A stretch of DNA of 64,000 bases from Sapria himalayana. Taxonomy: Eukaryota; Streptophyta; Magnoliopsida; Malpighiales; Rafflesiaceae. The stretch spans positions 62,001 through 126,000 of the forward strand of contig JAREIK010010368.1 of assembly GCA_029783825.1 (NCBI GenBank). The letters run 5' to 3'. The notes beneath the pieces are model-generated. The model saw only the letters and a list, made by a program, of their open reading frames with translations, was not told the DNA's origin and did no database searches. The position numbers and the translations under genes were made by a program. Positions 40,148 to 55,000 of this stretch are shown here, piece by piece. How positions within the stretch are numbered: the stretch's first letter is position 1; every line of letters begins with the position of its first letter.

Positions 40148-42203
40148 TTTAGGAGATTAGTAATTAAAGTAATTAGGTATTTTATGGTTTATAGCTTTTA
40201 TTTAAATAATTAAATATAGAAAAATTATTTTTATGATTTTTTCTAATTTTCAAGGTTATAATTATTGAAAATATTATAATTTTTAATTTTTTATCAAATG
40301 TTAATACAATATTTAAATATAATAATCATAAAAATTAAATATCATGTAAATTAAATATAAATAATTTTATTGATAGATATTATAAAAATGATCATTAAAA
40401 AGATTAATAAACTATTATTAATAAGATAGATATTAATTAAAATATATTTCCAAAACCTAAAAAGATTCAAAATCAAATTAAAATATATTACTAAATAAAA
40501 ATTTTTTATTTTTAAATTTTTGATTCTTTTTATAAGCTTATAATTTTTTTTGATGTAGATAAATTATTTAAATTAAATTTGTCTCATTCATAATTTTATT
40601 TTGCAATTAATATTTCTATACAAATAAACTAATAAATAATTAAAATGAATATTAAAATTATAATGAATACAAATAAAAATGAGATTTATGATTAATTATT
40701 TAGGGTATACCGATTTAATAGTTTAAGTATTTAGGAGTTTAGGAGAGTAGTGATTTAAGTGTTTAGGCATTTAGTAGTTTATATGTTTTATTTAAATAAT
40801 GAAATAACAAAAAAATTATTTTTCAAATTTTTTATCAATTTTGAAGGTTATAACCTTTATAAATATAATAATTTTGAAATTCTTTTCAAATGTGAATAAA
40901 ATATTTAGTTATAATAAACTTAATAATTATATATCATGTAAATTAAAAATAAACAATTTTATTAATAGATATTTATCATTATATATCATGTATATTCAAT
41001 ATAAACAATTTTATTGATAAATATTCTAATAATGATCAAAAAATAAATTAATAATCTATTATTAATAAGATAGATATCAATTAAAATAGAATTACAAAAC
41101 CTAAAATGATTCAGAAGCAAAGCAAAATATATTACTATATAATAATTTTTTGTTTTGAAAATTTTGTTTCATTTAAAAAGTTTATCTATAACTTTTTGAT
41201 TAAAAATAATTTATATAAATTATTTTTGTCTAGCTCAATTTATTTTGTAATTAATATTGATATATAAATAAACAAATAAATAATTAAAATGAATATTTAA
41301 AATATTAATAAAAAAAAATTAGATTTATTATTTATTATTTAGAAATACCATTTTAATTTAAATTAGATCAGTCTCACTAATAATTTATTTTGTAATTTAT
41401 ATTTCTATAAAAATAAACTGATAAATAATTAAAATAAAAATTAAAAATTATACTGAATAAAATTTAAAATGAGAATTATGATTTATTATTACTATATACT
41501 GGTTTAATGGTTTAAGTATTTAGAAGTTTTTTCATTTAGGATTTTAGAGATTTATGTTTTTTGGCTTTTAGTGCTTTATACATTTTATTTAAAAAAATAA
41601 AATATCAAAAAAATTTGCTATAATATTTTCTCATTTTCATAGTTTATAACCTTTGAAAATATAATAATATTTAAAATTTTTTGGAATGTGAATAAAATAC
41701 TTTGTTATAATAATATTAATAATTTTAATATCATATAAATTCAATAAACAATTTTATTGATATATATGATAATAATGATCAAAATAAATTTATAAACTAT
41801 TGATATTAAGATAGATATTAATTAAAAAATAATTACAAAACCCAAATTGATTCAAAATTATAGTAAAATATATTTCTGAATAACAATTTATAATTTTTAA
41901 ATTTTTACTTCTTTTATAAGCATATATATTTTTTAAATTATATTTGTCACACTCATAATTTATTTTGTAAAAAATATTTCTATAAAAATAAACTAATAAA
42001 TAATTAAAATTAATATTTAAAATTATAATAAATAAAATTAAAAATTAGATTTATTAATTATTAAGAAGTATATAGCGTTTTAATGGTTTATGTTTTTTGG
42101 CATTACGGGGTTTATCTTTTACTGATTTAATTGTGCATGCATTTAGTGGTTTATAGGTGTTATTTTAAAAAAAATATCAAAAAATTTATTTTTTTATTTT
42201 TTG

Positions 42204-42232
42204 ATATTTTCAAAGGTTACCTTTGAAAATAT
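42204..42232. promoter_or_regulatory. Palindrome with one-base centre, GGTTACC
   Basis: The arms CAAAGGT..ACCTTTG flank a single T, and symmetry extends to 29 bases in total. Compared with the standard GGTTATAACC centre, three central bases are lost but the dyad is retained. Confidence 0.65.
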
Positions 42233-45200
42233 AATAATTTTTAAATTTTTTTCAAAAGTGAATACTATTTTTAGGTATAATAATCAATATATTTATATAT
42301 CATATAAATTCAAAATAAATATTTTTATTGAGAAATATTCTAATAATGATCAAAGAATAAATTAATAATCTATTATTAATATGATAGATATCAATTTAAA
42401 TATAATTACAAAACCTAAAAGGATTCAGAAAAAAGCAAATATATTACTATATAATAATTTTTTTTGAATTATTTTTCTTTTAAAAAGTTTATCAATATTT
42501 TTTCGATGAAAAATAATTATATAAATTATATTTGTCTAACGCAATTTATTATGTAATTAATAATTATAGAAAAATAAACGAATAAATAATTAAAATGAAT
42601 ATTTTAAATTATAATGGAAAATAAAATATTCAGATTTATTATTTATTATTTAGGGATACCGGTTAAATTTAAATTAGATCCATTTCACTAATAATTTATC
42701 TTGTAATTAATATTTCTATAAAAATAAACTGATAAATAATTAAAATAAAAATTTAAATTTATACTAAATAAAAATTAAATTGAGATTTAAGATTATTTAT
42801 TATTGTATAACAGTTTAATAGTTTAAGTATTTAGAGGTTTTGTCGTTAGTAGTTTAGTGATTTATGTTTTTTGGTTTTTAGTTGTTTATATATTTTATAT
42901 AAAAAAATAAAATAACAAAAAAAATTTCTATAATTTGTTATCATTTTCATAGGTTATAACCATTGAAAATATAAGAATATTTAGAATTTTTTGAAATGTG
43001 AATACAATATTTAGTTTTAATAATATTAATAATTATATATCATATAAATTCAATATAAATAATTTTATTGATAGATATTATAATAATGATCAAAAATTAA
43101 ATTAATAAATTATTAATAAAAAGATAGATATTAATTAAAAAATAATTACAAAACTAAAATTGATTCAAAATTAAAGTAAAATATATTACTGGATAATAAT
43201 TTTTAATTTTTAAATTTCTACTTCTTTTATAAGCGTATATTTTTTTTATTAAAAATAATTTAATTAAATTATATTTATCGGACTCATACTTTATTTTGTA
43301 ATAAATATTTCTATAAAAATAAACTAATAAATAATTAAAATGAATATTTAAAATTATAATAAATAGACATAAAAATTAGATTTATTAATTATTAAGTAGT
43401 ATATAGCAATTTAATGGTTTATGTATTTAGGCATTACGGGGTTTAGGAATTTACTGATTTAACTGTGTATACATTTAGTGGTTTATAGGTTTTATTTAAG
43501 AAAAAAAATAAAAAAAATTATTTTTATTATTTTTTGATATTTAGAAAGGTTATAACCTTTGAAAATAAAATAATTTTTAAATTTTTTTTAAAAGTGAATA
43601 AATATTTATTGATAATAATCATAATAATTATATATCATATAAATCAAATATAAACAATTTTATTGATAGATATTCTAATAAATATCAAAAAATAAATTAA
43701 ATATCTATTGTGAATAAGATTGATATTACTTAAAATATAATATCAAAACTTAAAATGATGATTAAAGCAAAGCAAAATATATTACTTAATAATAATTATT
43801 TGTTTTTAAAATTTTTTCTTTTTATAAGCTTATCTATTTTGTGATTAAAAATAATTTTTATAAATTATATTTTTAACTCATAATTTATTTTATAATTAAT
43901 ATATATATATAAATAAAAAACTAAACAATCAAAATGAATTTTTTTAATTATAATGAAAACAAATAAAAATTAGATTTATTAATTATTATTTAGGGTCAAA
44001 CCGTTTAAATGATTATCTATATTGGGGTATCGAGATTTTATAGTTTAGTGATTTAAGTGTTTAGGCATTTAGTGATTTATAGGTTTTATTTAAACAATAT
44101 AATAAAAGAAAAATATTTTTTTTTGTTTTTTCACATGTTCAAAGGTTATAATCTTTGAAAATATAATAATTTTAAAATTTTTTTCAAAAGTGAATACAAT
44201 ATTTAGCTATAATAATTAATAAATCTATATATCATATAAATTAAATATAAATATTTTTATTGATAAATATTCTAATAATGATCAAAAAATAAATTAATAT
44301 TCTATTATTAATAAGATAAATATTATTTAAAATATAATTACAAATATTAAAATGATTTAGAAGCTAAGCAAAATATAATTAAAATGAATATTTAAAATTA
44401 TAATTAAAAAAATTGAGTTTTATTATTTATTATTTTGGATATACCGGTTTAATTAAAATTAGATCTATCCAACAAATAATTTATTTTGTAATTAATATTT
44501 CTATAAAAATAAACTAATAAATAATTAAAATAAAAATTTGAAATTAAACTGAATAAAAATTAAAATGAAATTTATGATTTATTATTATTGTATACCCGTT
44601 TAATTTTTAAGTGTTTAGAAGTTTTGTCATTTAGAAGTTTAGTGATTTATGTTTTTAGGTATTTAGTGGTTTATAGGTTTTATTTAAACTATAAAATAAT
44701 AAAAAAATTGTAATTTTTTATCATTTTTATAGGTTATAACCTTTGAAACTATAATAATATTTAACATTTTTTGAAATGTGAATATAATATTTAATTATAA
44801 TAATTTTAATAATTATATATCATATAAATTCAATAGAAATAATTTTATTGATATATATTATAATAATGATCAAAAATTAAATTAATAAACTATTAATAAT
44901 AAGATAGATATTAATTAAAAAACTTTTACAAAACCCAAATTGATTCAAAATTAAAGTAAAATATATTACTTAATGATAATTTTAAATATTTAAATTTTTA
45001 CTTATTTTATAAGCGTAAATACTTTTATTGATTCAAAATAAATTATTTAAATTATATTTCTTGCACGCATACTTTATTTTGTAATAAATATTTCTATAAA
45101 AAAACTAATAAATAATTAAAATGAATATTTAAAATTATAATAAATATAAATATAAATTAGATTTATTAATTATTAAGTAGTATATAGTGGTTTAATGGTT

Positions 45201-48200
45201 TAGGAGTTGTATGCATTTAGTGGTTATAGATTTTATTTAAAAAATAAATAAAAAAAAATTATTTTTATTATTTTTTGATATTTTCAAATGTTATAACCTT
45301 TGAAAATATAATAATTTTTAAATTTTTTTCAAAAGTGAATTCAATATTTAGTTATAATAATCATTATATTTATATTTCATATAAATTTAATATAAATAAT
45401 TTTATTGATAAATATTCTAATAATTATCAAAAAATAAATTTATAATCTATTATTAATAAGATAGATATCAATTAAAATATAATTACAAAACCTAAAATGA
45501 TTGAGAAAGAAAGCAAAATATATTACTATATAATAAATTTTAGTTTTGAAATTTTTTCTTGTTTTTATAAGTTTATCTATATTTTTTGATGAAAAATAAT
45601 TTATATAAATTATATTTTTCTAACTCATAATTTATATTGTTATTAATATTTAATAAAAATAAATGAATAAATAATTAAAATGAATATTTTAAATTATAAT
45701 GAAAAAAATAATATTGAGATTTATTATTTATTATTAAGGGTATACTAGTTTAAAAGGATTATCTTTTTAGGGTTTTAAAAATATTGGAGTTATTGATTTA
45801 AGTGTTTAGGCATTTAGTGATTTATAGGATTTATTTAAATAATAAAAAAACAAAAAAATTATTTTTGATATTTTCTCACAATTTCAAAGGTTATAACCTT
45901 TCAAAATATAATAATTTTAAAATTTTTTAAAAATGTGAATACAATATTTTGTAATAATAATCATTATAATTATATATAATATAAACAAGATATAAAAAAT
46001 TTTATTGATAGATATTAAATCAATTATCAAATAATAAATTAATAAACTATTATTAATAATAAATATAAATTAAATTTTAAATACAAAAACTAAAATGATT
46101 AAAAATCAAAGTATATTTATGACTAAATAATATTTTTTGTTTTTTTAGTTTTTGCCTCATTTTATAAGATTATATATTTTTTTGATAAAAAATAAATTAT
46201 TTAAATTATATTTGCATCACTCATAATTTATTTTGTAAGTAATATTTCAATAAATTATTTAAATTATATTTAAGGTTTACGAGTTTAAAGGTTTAAGTAT
46301 TTAGGGGCTTCGGGGTTTAACAGTTTAGAGATTTATGTGTTTAGGTATTTAATGGGTTATATGTTTTATTTAAGCAATGAGATAACAAAAAATTTATTTT
46401 TTGTTATTTTTTCTCATTTTCTAAGGTTAAAACCTTTGAAAATATAACAATTTTTAAATTTTTTTTAAATGTGAATACCATATTTACTTTTGATAAAATT
46501 AATAATTATATATCATATAAATTAAATATAAATAATTATATAGATAGATATTATATTAATGATCAAAAAATAAATTAATAAACTATTATAAATAAGATAG
46601 ATATTATTTAAAATATATTTGCAAAACATAAATTTATTCAAAATCAAAGTAAAATAAATTACTAAATAATGTTTTTGATGTTTTGCTTCTTTTTATAAGT
46701 ATATATTTATTGTTCTTAAAATTATATTATTTAAATTATATTTGTCTTCATAAAATATATTTTGTAATTTATAATTCTATAAAAATAAACTAAAAAATAA
46801 TTAAAATAAATATTTAAAATTATAATGAATACAAAAAAAAGTAAGATTTATTATTTATTATTCAAGATATACAGTTTTAATGGTTTAAATATTTAGGTGT
46901 TTTTGGGGTTTAGTGATTTAAGTGTTTATGCCTTTAGTGATTTACAATTTTTATTTTAGGATGAAAAAACAAAAAATTTAATTTTTTGTTTTTTTTTAAT
47001 TTTAGAAGGTTATAACCTTTGAAAATATAATAATTTAAAATTTTATTTAAATGTGAATATAATATTTAGTTATAATAATCTTAATAATTATATATAATGT
47101 AAACTCAATATAAATAATTTTATTAATATATATTATAATAATGATCAATAAATAATTAATAAACTATTATTAAAAACAATGATATAAATTAAAATATAAA
47201 TGCAAAATCTAAAATGATACAAAATCAAAATAAAATATTTTACTAAATAATAAATTTTTGTTTTTAAAAATGTGATTATTTTTATAAGCTTATTTTTTTT
47301 GATGAAATATAAATTATTTTAATTATATATCTTTCTCACTAATAATTTAATTTGTAATTAATATTTCTAGAAAAATAAACGGTTAAATAATTAAAATTAA
47401 AATTTAAAATTATAGTGAATAAAAATTAAAATGAGATTTATGATTTATTATTAATGTATACCAGTTTAATGGTTTTGAGATTAAAAATTTTCTGAAATGT
47501 GAATACAATATTTAGTTATAATATTATTAATAATCATACATCATATAAATTCAATATAAATAATTTTATTGATAGTTATTATAATAATGATCAAAAATTA
47601 AATTAATAAACTAATAATAATAAGATAGATAATCTTTAAAAAATATTTACAAAACCCCAATTGATTCAAAATTAAAGTAAAATATATTACTGAATAATAA
47701 TTTTTAATTTTTTAAATTTTACTTCTTTTATAAACGTATATATATTTTTTGATTAAAAATAAATTATTTAAATTATATTTGTCTTACTCATAATTTATTT
47801 TGTAATAAATATTATTATAAAAATAAACTAATAAATAATTAAATCAATATTTAAAATTATAATAGATAGAAATAAAAATTAGATTTATTAATTATTATGT
47901 ATTATATAGTGGGTTAATGGTTTATGTATTTAGGTATTACAGGATTTAGGAGTATAATGATTTAATTGTGTATGCATTTAGTGGTTTATCGGTTTTATTT
48001 AAAAAATAAAATAAAAAAATATTTATTTTTATTATTTTTTGATATTTTCAAAGGTTATAACCTTTGAAAATATAATAATTTTTAAATATTTTTCAAAACG
48101 AATTCAATATTTTGTTATAATAATTATTATATTTATATTTCATATAAATTAAATATAAACAATTTTAGTGATTAATATTATAATAATGATTAAAAAATAA

Positions 48201-48885
48201 ATTAATAATCTATTATTAATAAGATAGATATTTAGTGGTTTATAGGTTTTATTTAAACAATAAAATAACAAACAAAATTTGTAATTTTTTGTCATTTTCA
48301 TAGGTTATAACCGTTTAAAATATAATAATAATTAAAACTTTTTGAAATGTGAATACAATATTTAGTTATAATAATTTAAATAATTATATATCATATAACT
48401 TCAATATAAACAATTTTATTGATAGATATTATAATAATGATCAAAAATTAAATTAATAAACTATTAATAATAAGATAGATATTAATTAAAAGATATTTAC
48501 AAAACCCAAATTGATTCAAAATTTATGTAAAAAATATTATTGAATAATAATTTTTAATTTTTAAATTTTTACTTCTTTTATAAGCGTATATTTTTTTTAT
48601 TAAAAATAAATTATTTAAATTATATTTGTCGCACTCATCATTTATTTTGTAATATAAATTTATATAAAAATAAACTAATAAATAAATAAAATGAATTTTA
48701 AAATTATAATAAATTGAAATAAAAATTAGATTTCTTAATTATTAAGTAGTATTTAGAGTTTTAATGGTTTATGTATTTAGGCATTATGGGATTTAAAAGT
48801 TTACTGATATAACTGTGTATGCATTGAGTGGTTTATAGCTTTTATTTAAAAATTAAAATAATAAGATATTTATTTTTATTATTTT

Positions 48886-48921
48886 TTATATTTTCAAAGG
48901 TTATAACCTTTGAAAATATAA
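48886..48921. promoter_or_regulatory. Perfect 36-bp palindrome in the inverted array
   Basis: Dyad symmetry extends 18 bases each side of the centre of CAAAGGTTATAACCTTTG. Together with 37516-37551 it is one of the two longest perfect dyads that I found in the window. Confidence 0.7.
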
Positions 48922-49639
48922 TAATTTTTAAATTTTTTTCAAAAGTGAATTCAATATTTAGTTATAATAATCATTATATTTATATATCATCTAAATTCAC
49001 TATAAACAATATTATTGATAAATATTTTAATAATGATAAAAAAATAAACTAATAATCTATTATGAATAAGGTAAATATCATTTAAAATATAATTACAAAA
49101 CCTATAATGATTAAAGAAGCAAAGCAAACTATATTACTATATAATAATTTTTTGTTTTTATTTTTTTTTCTTTTAAAAAGTTATCTATATTTTTTTGATA
49201 AAAAATAATTTTTATAAATTATATTTGTCTGACTCATAATTTATTTTTTAATTAATATTTATATAAAAATAAACAAATAAATAATTAAAATGAATATTTA
49301 AAATTATAATGAAAAAAAATGAGATTTATTCTTTATTATTTAGGGTATACCAGTTTAATTTAAATTATATCTGTCTCACTAAAAATTTATTTTGTAATTA
49401 ATATTTCAATAAAAATAAACTGATAAATAATTAAAATAAAAATATAAAATTATATTCAATAAAAATTAAAATGAGATTTATGAATTATTATTAATGCATA
49501 CCAGTTTAATATTTTATGTATATAGAGGTTTTGTAGTTTAGGAGTTTATTGATTTATGTTTTTAAGCATTTAGTAGTTTATTGGTTTTGTTTAAACAATG
49601 AAATAACAAAAAAATTATTTTTGATATTTTTTCACATTT

Positions 49640-49661
49640 TCAAAGGTTATATAACCTTTGA
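49640..49661. promoter_or_regulatory. Palindrome with expanded centre, GGTTATATAACC
   Basis: Two extra central bases (TTATATAA in place of TTATAA) give a perfect 22-bp dyad. The expansion keeps symmetry exactly, as the contractions at 33941, 42204 and 51446 do. Confidence 0.7.
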
Positions 49662-51445
49662 CAATATAATAATTTTAAAATTTTTTTAAAAATGTGAAAA
49701 AATATTTAGTAATAATAATCATTATAATTATATATAATATAAACTAAATATAAACAATTTTATTTATAGAAATGATATCAATTATCAAAAAATAAATTAA
49801 TATGTTATTATTACTAAATAATAATTGTTGTTTTTTAGTTTTTACTTCTTTTTATAAGCATATATATTTTTTTGATGAAAAATAAATTATTTAAATTATA
49901 TTTGCATCACTCATAATTTATTTTGTAATTAATATTTTAATAAATTATTTAAATTATATCCAAAGTTTATGAGTTTAAAGGTTTAAGTATTTATGGGCTT
50001 TTGTGTTTAGGAGTTTAGATGTTTAAGTGTTTAGGAATTTAGTGGTATATAAGTTTTATTTAAACAATGATATAGCAAAAAATTTATTTTTATTATTTAT
50101 TCTAATTTTTGAAGATTATATCCTTTGAAAATATAATAATTTTTAATTTTTTTTTCAAATGTAAATATAATATTTATTTATAATAATCTTCATAATTATA
50201 ATTTATTTGAATTCAATATAAATAATTACATTGCTAGATATTATAATAATGATCAAAAAAAATTAATAAACTATTATTAATAAGATAGATATTATTTAAA
50301 ATATATTTGCAAAATCTAAATGTATTCAAAATTAAAGTAAAATATATTACTAAATAATAATTTTTTTTAATGTTTTGTTTTTTTTATAAGTTTATATTTT
50401 TGTTTTTAAAAATAAATTATTTAAATTATATTTGTATTACACATAATTTATTTTATAATTTATAATTCCATAATAATAAACTAATAAATAATTAAAATGA
50501 ATATTTAAAATTATAATGAATATTAATAAAATTGAGATTTATTATTTATTATTCAGGATATACATGTTTAATGGTTTAAGTATTTAGGTGTTATGTAGTT
50601 TAAGAGTTTAGTGATTTAATTGTTTAGACATTTAGTGATTTATAGTTTTTATTTAAAGAATGAAAAAACAAAAAATTTAAATTTTTGATTTTTTTAATTT
50701 TTGAAGGTTATATTTAAGGTTTACAATTTTAAAGGTTTAAGTATTTAGGGTCTTTTGTGTTTAGGAGTTTAGAAGTTTAAGTGTTTAGGCATTTAGTGGT
50801 TTATAATTTTTATTTTAACAATGATATAACAAAAAATTTATTTTTATTATATTTTTAATTTTTGATGGTTATAACCTTTGAAAATATAATAATTTTTAAA
50901 TTTATTTCAAATATAAATATAATATTTAGTTATAATAATCTTAATAATTATAAGTCATTTAAATTCAATATAAATAATTACATTGCTAGATATTATAATA
51001 ATGATCAAAAAAAATTAATAAACTATTATTAATAAGATAGATATTATTTAAAATATATTTGCAAAATCTAAATTGATCAAAATTAAAGTAAAATATATTA
51101 CTAAATAATAATTTTTTTAATGTTTTGCTTTTTTTATAAGTTTATATTTTTGTTTTTAAAAATAAATTATTTAAATTATATTTGTCTTACTCATAATTTA
51201 TTTTATAATTTATAATTCTATAATAATAAACTAATAAATAATTAAAATGAATATTTAAAATTATAATGAATACAAATAAAATTGAGATTTATTATTTATT
51301 ATTCAGGATATACAAGTTTAATGGTTTAAGTATTTAGGTGTTTTGGTGTTTAGTGATTTATGTTATTAGGACTTTAGTGATTTATAGTTTTTATTTAAGG
51401 ATAAAAAAATAAAAAAATAAATTTTTTGATTTTTTTTAATTTTTG

Positions 51446-51455
51446 AAGGTACCTT
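51446..51455. promoter_or_regulatory. Palindrome with shortened centre in the inverted array, AAGGTACCTT
   Basis: This is the mirror counterpart of 33941-33950. The flanking linkers also correspond (GTGTTTAGTGATTTATG against CATAAATCACTAAACACC-type words), so the two units are orthologous members of the two arms. Confidence 0.65.
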
Positions 51456-52027
51456 TGAAAATATAATAATTTTTATTTTTTTAAATGTTAATATAATATA
51501 TAGTTATAATATTCTTAATAATTATATATAATGTAAACTCAATATAAATAATTTTATTAATAGATATTATAATAATGATCAATAAAAAATTGATAAACTA
51601 TTATTAATAAGAATGATATAAATTAAAATATAATTGCAAAACCTAAAATAATTCAAAATATAATTAAAATATATTACAAAATAATAAATATTTGTTTTAA
51701 AAATTTTGCGTCTTTTTATAAGCATATATTTTTTTTTGATAAAAAATAAATTATTTAAAATAGATCTGTCTCACTAATAATTTATTTTGTAATTAATATT
51801 TCTATAAAAATAAACTGATAAATAATTATAATAAAAATTTAAAATTATAATTAATAAAAATTAAAATGAGATTAATGATTTATTATTAATGTATACCAAT
51901 TTAATAGTTTAAGTATTTAGAAGTTTTGTCGTTTAGGATTTTAGCGATTTATGTTTTTAGGCATTTAGTGGTTTATATGTTGTATTTAAATATTAAAATA
52001 ACAAAAAAAAATCATAATTTTTTGTCA

Positions 52028-52053
52028 TTTTCATAGGTTATAACCTATGAAAA
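52028..52053. promoter_or_regulatory. Palindrome with paired CATAGG/CCTATG change in the inverted array
   Basis: This is a perfect 26-bp dyad and the mirror counterpart of 33342-33369. It shows that the paired substitution pre-dates the inverted duplication. Confidence 0.7.
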
Positions 52054-55000
52054 AATAAAATATTTAAAATTTTTTGAAATGTGAAAATAATATTTAGTTA
52101 TAATAATTTTAATAATTATATATCAGATAAATTCAATATGAAGACTTGTATTGATATATATTATAATAATGATCTAAAATTAAATTAATAAACTATTAAT
52201 AATAAGATACATAATAATTAAAAAATATTTACGAAACCCAAATTGATTCAAAATTAAAGTAAAAAATATTACTGGATAATAAATTTTAATTTTTAAAATT
52301 GTACTTATTTTATAAGAGTATATTTTTTTTTGATTAAAAATAAATTATTAAAATTATATATGTCGCACTCATAATTTCTTTCGTAATAAATATTTTTATA
52401 AAATAAACTCATAAATAATTAAAATTAATATTTAAAATAATAATAAATTGAAATAAAAATTAGATTTCTTAATTATTAAGTAGTATATAGCCGTTTAATG
52501 GTGTATTTAGGCATTACGAGCCTTAGAAGTTTATTGATTTTACAGTGTATTAATTTAGTGGTTTATAGGTTTTATTTAAAAATTAAAATAACAAAATATT
52601 TATTTTTATTATTTTTTGATATTTTCAAAGTTTATATCATTTGAAAATATAATAATTTTTAAAATTTTTTCTAATGTGAATTCAATATTTAGTAATAATA
52701 ATCATTATATTTATATATCATATAAATTCAATATAAACAATATTATTGATAAATATTCTAAAAATGATCAAAAAATAAATTAATAATCTATTATTAATAA
52801 GATAGATATCAATTAAAATATAATAAAAAAACCTAAAATGATTCAGAAGAAATCAAAATATATTACTATATAATAATTTGTTGTTTTGAAATTTTTTTTT
52901 CTTTTAAAAAGTTTATCCATATTTTTTCGATGAAAATTAATTTATATAAATTATATTTGTCTAACTTATAATTTATTTTTTAATTAATATTTATATAAAA
53001 ATAAACAAATAAATAATTAAAATGAATATTTAATATTATAATGAAAAAATAATATTGAAATTTATTCTTTATTATTTTGCGTATACCAGACTAATTTAAA
53101 TAAGATCAGTCTCACTAATAATTTATTTTGTAATTAATATTTCTATAAAAATAAACTGATAAATAATTAAAATAAAAATTTAAAAATATTCTGAATAAAG
53201 ATTAAAATAAGATTTATGAATTAATATTAATGTATTGAGTTAAATATTTTAAGTATTTAGAGGTTTTTTCATTTATAACTATAGCAATTTATGTTTTTAG
53301 GCATTTAGTGGTTTATAGGTTTTATTTAAACAATAAAATAACAAAAAAATTATTTTTTATATTGTTTCACATTTTCAAAGGTAATAACCTTTCAAGATAT
53401 AATAATTTTAAAATTTTTTAAAAATGTTAATACAATATTTAGTAATAATAATTATTATAATTATATATAATATAAACTAAATATAAACAATTTTATTGAT
53501 AGATATGATATCAATTATCAGAAAATAAATTAACATGTTATTATTAATTTGATAAATATAAATTAAAATACAATTGCAAAAAATATTCAAAATCCAAGTA
53601 AAATTTATTACTAAATAATAATTTATTTTTTTAGTTTTTGCTTCTTTTTATAAGATTATATTTTTTTTGATGAAAAATAAATTATTTAAATTATATTTGT
53701 ATCACCTATAATTTATTTTGTAATTAATATTTTAATAAATTATTTAAATTATATTTAAGGTTTACAATTTTAAAGGTTTAAGTATTTAGGGTCTTTTGTG
53801 TTTAGGAGTTTAGAAGTTTAAGTCTTTATGCATTTAGTGGTTTATAATTTTTATTTTAACAATGATATAACAAAAAAATTATTTTTATTATAATATTTAG
53901 TTATAATAATCTTAATAATTATAAGTCATTTAAATTCAATATAAATAATTAAATTGCTAGATATTATAATAATGATCAAAAAAAATTTAATAAACTATTA
54001 TTAATAAGATAGATATTATTTAAAATATATTTGCAAAATCTAAATTTAATCAAAATTAAAGTAATATATATTACTAAATAATAATTTTTTTTTATGTTTT
54101 GCTTTTTTTATAAGTTTATATTTTTGTTTTTAAAAATAAATTATTTAAATTATATTTGTCTTTCTCATAATTTATTTTATAATTTATAATTCTATAATAA
54201 TAAACTAATAAATAATTAAAATGAATATTTAAAATTATAATGAATACTAATAAAATTAAGATTTATTATTTATTATTTAGGATATACCGGTTTAATGGTT
54301 TAAGTATTTAGGTGTTTTGTGGTTTAAGAGTTTAATGATTTAATTGTTTAGACCTTTAGTGATTTATAGTTTTTATTTAAAGAATAAAAAAACAAAAAAT
54401 TTAATTTTTTGATTTTTTTTTAATTTTTGAAGGATTAACCTTTCAAAATATAATAATTTTAATTTTTTTTAATGTGAATATAATATTTAGTTATAATAAT
54501 CTTAATAATTATATATAATGTAAACTCAATATAAATAATTTTATTGATAGATATTATAATAATGATCAATAAATAAATTAATAAACTTGTATTTATAAGA
54601 TTGATTTAAATTAAAATATAATTGTAATATTTAAAATGATTCAAAAGCAAAATAAGATATATTATTAAATAATAATTTTTTATTTTTAAAATTTTGACTC
54701 TTTTTATGAGCATTTTTTTATGAAAATAAATTATTTAAATGATATATGTCGCACTAATAATTTATTTTATAATTAATATTTCTATAAAAATATACTGATA
54801 AATAATTAAAATGAATATTTAAAATTATAATGAATACTATTAAAACTTAGATTTATGATTTTTTATTTAGACTATACTAATTTAATGTTTTATGTATTTA
54901 TGGGCTTCGGGTTAGGAGTTTAGTCATTTTAGAATTTGTCATTTAATGGTTTATAGGTTTTATATAAAAAATAAAATAACAAAAAATTTATTTTTGTTAT

